NCBI GenBank assembly: GCA_037440765.1
Contig: JBBITL010000111.1
Coordinates: 1 to 11,846, forward strand
DNA length: 11,846 bases
Reading direction: 5' to 3'
Source of the DNA: DTKY01 sp037440765
GTDB taxonomy: Bacteria > Acidobacteriota > Terriglobia > Bryobacterales > Bryobacteraceae
In this document: one piece after another, positions 7,505 through 11,846 of the stretch
Numbering within the stretch: position 1 is the first letter of the stretch
Layout of the letters: the number at the start of each line of letters is the position of its first letter
Position numbers and translations under genes: made by a program
Notes under the pieces: generated by a model
Told to the model about the DNA's origin: nothing
What the model saw: only the letters and a program-made list of their open reading frames with translations
Databases searched by the model: none

Positions 7505-8386
7505 ATGGCGGGGGTTTTCGCCCCGATATCCACGCCCTTCTCCGATAGCGAAGAGGTCGATTACGGCGCGCTCCGCATCAACCTGGAGCGGTATGCCACG
7601 AGCGGCATCCTGGGCTACCTGGCGCTGGGCTCCAACGGCGAGAACCGGAGCCTGACCGAGGAGGAGAAGCTGCGCGTGCTTGGGACCATCGTCCGCCACA
7701 AGGGCGGCGGGCAGGTGGTGATCGCGGGCGCCACCTACGACGCGCAGCGGGACACCGAGCGGTTTCTCGCGCAAGCCGCGGACCTTGGCGCGGACTTCGG
7801 ACTGGTGCTCCCGCCGGGCTACTTTCGCAAGCAGATGACCGAGGAGGTGCTGTACCGCTACTTCTCGACGCTGGCGGACGCATCTCCCCTTCCCCTGCTG
7901 ATCTACAACGCTCCCGGCTTCTGCGCGGTGACCGTCTCCCCGGCGCTGGTTGGGCGGCTGGCACAGCATCCCAACATCGTGGGCATGAAGGACAGCGCGC
8001 CGAGCGGCATTGAGCACTTTTTGCCCTTCGAGTCGGAGACCTTCCACGTGCTGGCAGGTTCGGCCAACTTTTTGTTCCCGGCTATGATGGGCGGCTCGGT
8101 GGGGGGCACGGTGTCGCTGGCCAACACCTTCCCCGGTTTGGCGATGGAACTGTTCCGCTGCGGCCAGGCGCGCGACCGGGAGCGCGGGCGTCCGCTCCAG
8201 GAGCGCGTCACGCGGATCAACGAAGCGATCGCGGGGACGCACGGAGTGCCGGGCGTCAAGGCGGCCATGAATCTGGCGGGACTGAAAGGCGGAATCCCGC
8301 GCCGGCCGCTGCTGCCGCTGGCGCCGACGCAGGTGGACGAGATGAGGAGAGTGCTCGTCGAAGAAGGCCTGCTATCCGCTCGCTAA
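7505..8386 (+). CDS. DapA-superfamily aldolase, HOGA-like (4-hydroxy-2-oxoglutarate aldolase type)
   Basis: This is a class I (Schiff-base) pyruvate-lyase of the dihydrodipicolinate synthase superfamily, 293 residues. The start GVFAPISTPF and the beta-barrel motifs are clear: LGSNGENRSLT (41-51), Tyr134 in YNAPG, and the Schiff-base Lys162 in GMKDSA, then VLAGSANFLF (182-191) and GVPGVKAAMNLAGLKGG (247-263). True DapA has a Thr-Thr pair in GTTGE and an Arg a few residues after YNxP to bind the aspartate semialdehyde carboxylate. Here the sequence is GSNGE and YNAPGFCAV, with no Arg. The GSNGE and VLAGSA motifs fit HOGA, which splits 4-hydroxy-2-oxoglutarate into pyruvate and glyoxylate. The natural substrate may be another 2-keto acid. 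Two upstream ATGs (7475, 7478) are alternative starts, but GGAG lies too close to them. It heads the plus-strand cluster. Confidence 0.8.
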   Translation: MAGVFAPISTPFSDSEEVDYGALRINLERYATSGILGYLALGSNGENRSLTEEEKLRVLGTIVRHKGGGQVVIAGATYDAQRDTERFLAQAADLGADFGLVLPPGYFRKQMTEEVLYRYFSTLADASPLPLLIYNAPGFCAVTVSPALVGRLAQHPNIVGMKDSAPSGIEHFLPFESETFHVLAGSANFLFPAMMGGSVGGTVSLANTFPGLAMELFRCGQARDRERGRPLQERVTRINEAIAGTHGVPGVKAAMNLAGLKGGIPRRPLLPLAPTQVDEMRRVLVEEGLLSAR

Positions 8387-8389
8387 CGC

Positions 8390-8420
8390 TCGCGGTTCCG
8401 TGCCCGGCGCCGGACCGCGA
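8390..8420 (+). promoter_or_regulatory. Intercistronic hairpin before the kinase gene
   Basis: TCGCGGTTCCG (8390-8400) can pair with CGGACCGCGA (8411-8420) as a 10-base-pair stem with one bulged T and a 10-base loop. It begins 4 bases after the aldolase stop codon and ends 4 bases before the kinase ribosome site AAGGGAG (8425-8431). There is no T-run, so a terminator is unlikely. A stabilising or processing element that sets the aldolase-to-kinase ratio, or a partial attenuator, is possible. Confidence 0.5.
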
Positions 8421-8438
8421 CCGTAAGGGAGCGGCAGT

Positions 8439-9800
8439 GTGAAGAGAGACATACTGAGCCTGGACGTGGGCACGACGGCCTTCAAGCTCGGCGTGTTCAC
8501 GCCGGAGCTCGAGAAGAAGTGCGAGGCGTCCCGCGCCTACGGCGTAAACGTCTACGATCAGGGCAAGGCTGACATCGAGCCGGAGAAGTGGTGGCAGGCG
8601 CTCGGCGAGTGCTGCGCGGAGGTCCGTGAGCATTTATCGCAGGTCGGCGTTCTGACGCTGTCGGTCACCACGCCGGGGCTTACCCCCATGGCGGCCGACG
8701 GGACGGCGCTCGGCCCGGCGATCCTGTTTTTCGACGGACGGTCGCACGCGCAGGCGCGCGCCATCCGGGCGCTCGTAGGCGAGCAGAAGTTCCTGCGCGA
8801 AACGTGCAACCTTCCGGTTTCGGGCGGTTCCTCGCTGTGCTCGATGTTGTGGATCAGGGACAACCTGCCCGAGGTCTGGACGGCCGCCGACAGGTTCGGC
8901 CACTCGAACACTTACATGGTCAAGCGGCTCACCGGCAACTGGGCGATCGACCCTTCGACGGTTTCGATCACCGGTCTCTACAACACACGGGCGAACGACC
9001 TCACGTGGAACCGCGACGTGCTGGCGCACGCCGGGATACCTGAGAGCAAGCTGCCGCCGCTGATGCACTCCTACGAGCCGGCGGGCCGCATCCTGCCTGA
9101 GCGCGCGGCGGAACTGGGGCTGCCCGCGGACACCGTGGTCCTGTGTGGCGGCAACGACGCGGTTCTCGGAGCCTTCTCCGGAGGCGACACCGATCCCGGC
9201 ATGATCAACAACGTCTGCGGCACCTGCGAGATCACCAGCGTCTTCGTGGACGAGCCCGTCAGCAGCCCCAACTTCAACATACGCTGCCACGTGATCCCGG
9301 GCCGCTGGGTGACGTTCTTCGTGCTGAACACGGGGGGCAAGGCGCTGGAGTGGTTCCACTCGGTGTTCTGCGCGGATATGAGCCAGGCGCGTTTCTACGA
9401 AGAGTACATACCGTCGGTGCTCGCGGCGTTCTTCAGCGGAGCGGATCAGGACCGCCGCGAATCCGAGCTGCCTGTGTATGTCCCGTTCCTGGGCGGTTCG
9501 CGCTACAGCATGGAGCAGTTGAAGGCCGAGTTCAAGGGCGTAACGCTCGAGACCACGCGCGAGGACCTGCTGCTCGGCCTGATCCGCGGCAACGCGGCGT
9601 ACCATGGGGAGCACCTGCGCGAGGTGAGCCGCATGGTGAAACTGGGGCGCAGGGTGATCACCACGGGCGGCGGCGCGGGGATTCCGGGCTATCTCCAGGT
9701 CAAGAAACGCTGGACGGGGGACTTCGAGTACGAGTACCAGGAACAGTCCGCGCTTCTGGGCGCGGCCATGCTGGGACAGATCTATCAAGCCGGGGCATAG
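8439..9800 (+). CDS. FGGY-family carbohydrate kinase, substrate unknown
   Basis: FGGY kinases phosphorylate sugars, ketoses or polyols with ATP. The 453-residue product shows the family order: phosphate-1 motif LDVGTTAFKLGVF (8-20), the region TTPGLTPM (77-84), FFDGRS (97-102), the catalytic Asp240 in CGGNDAVLGAF, phosphate-2 NNVCGTCEI (257-265), and the adenosine motif ITTGGGAGIPGYLQ (407-420). It is shorter than the usual 480-520 residues. The substrate loop WFHSVF (305-310) gives no known specificity, so I cannot say whether it acts on a ketose such as rhamnulose, fuculose, xylulose or a tetrulose. The start is GTG at 8439 with AAGGGAG seven bases before. A class II aldolase gene follows after only 11 bases, so the kinase product is probably the aldolase substrate. 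Confidence 0.9.
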   Translation: MKRDILSLDVGTTAFKLGVFTPELEKKCEASRAYGVNVYDQGKADIEPEKWWQALGECCAEVREHLSQVGVLTLSVTTPGLTPMAADGTALGPAILFFDGRSHAQARAIRALVGEQKFLRETCNLPVSGGSSLCSMLWIRDNLPEVWTAADRFGHSNTYMVKRLTGNWAIDPSTVSITGLYNTRANDLTWNRDVLAHAGIPESKLPPLMHSYEPAGRILPERAAELGLPADTVVLCGGNDAVLGAFSGGDTDPGMINNVCGTCEITSVFVDEPVSSPNFNIRCHVIPGRWVTFFVLNTGGKALEWFHSVFCADMSQARFYEEYIPSVLAAFFSGADQDRRESELPVYVPFLGGSRYSMEQLKAEFKGVTLETTREDLLLGLIRGNAAYHGEHLREVSRMVKLGRRVITTGGGAGIPGYLQVKKRWTGDFEYEYQEQSALLGAAMLGQIYQAGA

Positions 9801-9811
9801 GAGGTGGAACC

Positions 9812-10666
9812 ATGCCGGTGGTTCCGATGCAGAAGATTCTGAAACACGCCTTTGACAACCGCTATGGCGTGGGCGCGTTCAACATCGTGGACGGCATCAC
9901 CATGGACGCCGTGCTTACGGCAGCGGCGGAGACACGCTCGCCGGTGATCGTGCAGGTTTCGGTGAAGACGGTGAAGGTGATGGGAGCCAGACTGATCCGC
10001 CTCATGTTCGAGGAGATGGCCAGCAAGGTGTCCGTCCCGGCGACCCTGCACCTGGACCACTGCCCCGACCGCGCCGTGATCGACGAGTGCCTGGCGGCGG
10101 GCTGGAACTCGGTGTTGTTTGACGGGTCCAGGCTCAGCTACGAGGAGAACATGGCCCAGACCAAGGCCGTGGTCGAGGCGGCGCACGCTTACGGGGCGGC
10201 GGTCGAGGGCGAGCTGGAAGCGGTCCAGGGCGTGGAGGACGGCGTGGGCGACGAGTACGGCGGCCCGATCGTGGCGCTGGACAAGGCCGTGGCCTTCATA
10301 CGGGAAACCGGCATCGACAGCTTCGCGCCCGCCATTGGCACGGCCCACGGCCTCTACAAAGGAACGCCGAAGATCAACTTCAAGCGCGTCGAGGAGATCC
10401 TGGCCGAGGAGCCGGTTCCGCTGGTGGTACACGGCGGCACCGGGCTGTCGGAGGAGACCTTCCGCCGGCTGATCAAGAGCGGCGCCCCCAAGGTCAACAT
10501 CTCGACGCAATTGAAAATCACATACGCGGACGCCTTCCGCAACTACCTGGCCGAAAAGCCCGCCGAGTACGATCCCCTGAAGCTGATCGGCGCGGTGAAG
10601 AAGGCGCTGGTGGCCGAGGTTTCGTCGTTCATGCGGTTCTTCGAAAGCGAGGGGAAAGCGGCGTGA
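9812..10666 (+). CDS. Class II fructose/tagatose-bisphosphate-type aldolase (GatY/KbaY-like)
   Basis: A zinc-dependent aldolase of the FbaA/GatY superfamily, 284 residues, the length of GatY/KbaY and not of the 359-residue FbaA. Visible motifs are GVGAFNI (19-25), the catalytic LHLDHC with Asp82 and zinc ligand His83, VEGELEAVQGVEDG (131-144) with Glu134, the zinc ligand His179 in AIGTAHGLYKG, the zinc ligand His208 in VVHGGTGLS, and the substrate-phosphate loop VNISTQ (228-233). This enzyme class normally cleaves a ketose-1-phosphate to dihydroxyacetone phosphate plus an aldehyde. A strong ribosome site AGGAGGTGG (9799-9807) overlaps the end of the kinase gene. The HAD gene begins 4 bases before its stop (GTGA overlap). 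With the kinase directly upstream, a monophosphate substrate is more likely than fructose-1,6-bisphosphate, but this is inference. Confidence 0.92.
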   Translation: MPVVPMQKILKHAFDNRYGVGAFNIVDGITMDAVLTAAAETRSPVIVQVSVKTVKVMGARLIRLMFEEMASKVSVPATLHLDHCPDRAVIDECLAAGWNSVLFDGSRLSYEENMAQTKAVVEAAHAYGAAVEGELEAVQGVEDGVGDEYGGPIVALDKAVAFIRETGIDSFAPAIGTAHGLYKGTPKINFKRVEEILAEEPVPLVVHGGTGLSEETFRRLIKSGAPKVNISTQLKITYADAFRNYLAEKPAEYDPLKLIGAVKKALVAEVSSFMRFFESEGKAA

Positions 10667-11445
10667 AAAAAGCGCTGATCTTCGATTGCGACGGCGTGCT
10701 CGGCGACACCGAGCAGTACGGGCATCTGCCCGCCTTCAACCAGATGTGGCGGGAGACGGGCGTGCCCTGGGAATGGAGCGTGGAGGAGTACGGGCGGAAG
10801 CTCAGGATCGGCGGCGGCAAGGAGCGCATGAGCAGCCTGTTTGAGGAGCCGGCGTTCCTGAAGGCGTGGCCGGCGTGCCCGGCGGACGAAGCCGCGCGCA
10901 GGGACTTGATCGCCGCCTGGCACAAGCGCAAGAGCGCCATCTACAAGGAGATCATCAACTCGGGGATGATTCCGCCGCGCCCCGGCGTGAAGCGTTTGGC
11001 CGAGGAGGCGCTGGCGGCCGGCTGGACGCTGGCGGTGGCGTCGACTTCCGCCCTGGAGTCGGTCAACGCGGTGTTGCACCATGCTATGGGGGACCCCACC
11101 GCTAGCCGCTTCGCGCTGGTGCTGGCGGGCGACGTGGTGAAGGCCAAGAAGCCGGCTCCGGACATTTACCTGATGGCAGCCGAGAAGCTGGGCATTCCGC
11201 CGGAGGCCTGCGTGGTGGTGGAGGACTCGAACAACGGCCTGGAGTCCGCCACGGCGGCGGGGATGAAGTGCGTGGTGACGGTGAGCGGCTACACGCGGGA
11301 AGAGGATTTCTCGAAGGCGTCGATCGTCGTGACCTGCCTGGGCGACCCAGGCGGCGAGCGCTGCGAGGTCCTGGAGAACCGCTCCGCCGCGCGCCCCGGC
11401 GCGTACTTCACCGCGGCGGACCTGGAGCTGGTGGTGGCTTTCTGA
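10663..11445 (+). CDS. HAD-superfamily phosphatase, CbbY-like
   Basis: A 260-residue haloacid-dehalogenase-type phosphohydrolase with a cap domain. Motif I is FDCDGVLGDTE (7-17), with nucleophile Asp8 and general acid Asp10; motif II is Ser127/Thr128 in VASTSA; motif III is the Lys of AKKPAPDIY (161-169); motif IV is VVEDSNNGLESA (185-196) with the Mg-binding Asp188. The cap between motifs I and II begins EQYGHLPAFNQMW. This resembles CbbY/GpH/YieH-type beta-phosphoglucomutase-related enzymes. CbbY itself dephosphorylates xylulose-1,5-bisphosphate. Whether this one acts on a bisphosphate, a phosphoglycolate-like molecule or a sugar phosphate is not decided by the sequence. The start is a GTG overlapping the aldolase stop by four bases (GTGA), so coupling is likely. 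It could be the last gene of a polycistron, as the SDR follows after 26 bases. Confidence 0.88.
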   Translation: MKKALIFDCDGVLGDTEQYGHLPAFNQMWRETGVPWEWSVEEYGRKLRIGGGKERMSSLFEEPAFLKAWPACPADEAARRDLIAAWHKRKSAIYKEIINSGMIPPRPGVKRLAEEALAAGWTLAVASTSALESVNAVLHHAMGDPTASRFALVLAGDVVKAKKPAPDIYLMAAEKLGIPPEACVVVEDSNNGLESATAAGMKCVVTVSGYTREEDFSKASIVVTCLGDPGGERCEVLENRSAARPGAYFTAADLELVVAF

Positions 11446-11459
11446 GCTGGCTTGCGCCA

Positions 11460-11465
11460 CATAAT
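11460..11465 (+). promoter_or_regulatory. Candidate -10 (CATAAT) for a leaderless SDR mRNA
   Basis: CATAAT lies 6 bases before the ATG at 11472, the spacing typical of leaderless transcripts whose first base is the start codon. No Shine-Dalgarno is seen in the 26-base gap after the HAD gene. The -35 is unconvincing. It could also be chance, with the SDR translated from a long polycistronic mRNA. Confidence 0.3.
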
Positions 11466-11471
11466 CAAAGC

Positions 11472-11846
11472 ATGGAGACTCTCAAGGGAAAGAACGCGGT
11501 TGTAACGGGCGGCACGCGCGGAATCGGGCGGGCCATCAGCGAAAGGCTGCTGCGGGAAGGGGCGCAGGTCGCCATCTGCGGGCGCACCCGGGAATCGGTG
11601 GAGCGCGCCGTCCGGGAGATGGCGTCACTGGGCCCTGTTCATGGCCGTGAGGCGGACATACGGAAGCCCGGGGACGTGCACGAGTACTTCGAGTGGGTAG
11701 AGCAGAAACTCGGGGGCCTCGACATACTCGTCAATAACGCCGGCGAGGGCGTGTTCCGCAGGGTCGGCGAGATGACACTGGAGGAGTGGCACCGCAACAT
11801 CGACTTGAATCTCAACGGGGCTTACTATTGCGCCCGTGAAGCACTG
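11472..11846 (+). CDS. Short-chain dehydrogenase/reductase, 3' end beyond the window
   Basis: The first 125 residues of a classical Rossmann-fold SDR are present; the catalytic Tyr-Lys pair lies beyond the window edge. The cofactor motif TGGTRGIGRA (12-21) is a TGxxxGxG variant. ICGRTRESVE (about 35-44) places Arg after strand 2, which favours NADP(H) over NAD(H). The NNAG motif (90-93) follows VDILV-like GLDILV, and N115-L-N-L-N-G-A-Y holds the structural Asn. The alternate cofactor reading is not settled. No ribosome site is obvious. The gene is in the same direction as the aldolase/HAD pair and may carry out a redox step on the pathway sugar, or a 3-oxoacyl reductase-like task. The substrate is unknown. 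Confidence 0.9.
   Translation, partial: METLKGKNAVVTGGTRGIGRAISERLLREGAQVAICGRTRESVERAVREMASLGPVHGREADIRKPGDVHEYFEWVEQKLGGLDILVNNAGEGVFRRVGEMTLEEWHRNIDLNLNGAYYCAREAL

Noticed and set aside
8634..9788. A 384-codon minus-strand frame across the FGGY kinase
   Set aside because: It is a codon-mirror shadow with no recognisable domain, and the plus-strand kinase motifs are intact.
9143..9811. In-frame 5' extension of the class II aldolase back to 9143
   Set aside because: The extension lies over the FGGY kinase in another frame and has no aldolase similarity. The ATG at 9812 has a perfect AGGAGGTGG before it.

Overview
The window is GC-rich, densely coded bacterial chromosome. There is no phage or plasmid backbone, CRISPR array, rRNA or tRNA that I can see. 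GC-rich third codon positions, housekeeping genes next to a sugar-acid/ketose catabolic cluster, and IS66/IS3 relics fit a soil bacterium such as Acidobacteriota (Bryobacter/Solibacter type). That placement is inferred from gene style and not proven by a marker.

Layout. (a) 1-1860 is a decayed accessory strip. It holds a deletion-fused IS3-family transposase relic (minus), a small four-helix membrane protein (360-740), a stretch with no intact gene that may carry a transporter scrap, an IS66 transposase relic whose outer end seems to be at 1066, and the C-terminal piece of a YjdF/DUF2238-like membrane protein (plus) ending 46 bases before rpsO. (b) 1902-4838 is a plus-strand housekeeping block: rpsO (ribosomal protein S15), pnp (polynucleotide phosphorylase) behind a GC-hairpin leader, and a 121-residue membrane protein 12 bases after pnp. 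(c) 4810-7442 is a minus-strand pair: recG (branch-migration helicase) and rsmD (16S rRNA G966 methyltransferase), coupled by a TGATG stop/start. rsmD runs tail-to-tail into the membrane protein with a 29-base coding overlap. (d) 7505-11846 is a plus-strand catabolic cluster: an HOGA/DapA-superfamily aldolase, an FGGY carbohydrate kinase, a GatY/KbaY-type class II aldolase, a CbbY-like HAD phosphatase, and a short-chain dehydrogenase cut by the window edge.

How the genes work together. Block (b) is the widespread S15-PNPase pair (30S assembly and RNA turnover). Block (c) joins DNA repair to rRNA modification. Block (d) is the most interesting part. A kinase followed directly by a class II aldolase suggests that a ketose is phosphorylated and then split to dihydroxyacetone phosphate plus an aldehyde. 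The pyruvate-lyase-type aldolase would handle a 2-keto acid, the HAD enzyme would remove or repair a sugar phosphate, and the SDR would do an oxidation/reduction step. The substrate cannot be read from sequence, and no transporter or regulator lies inside the window.
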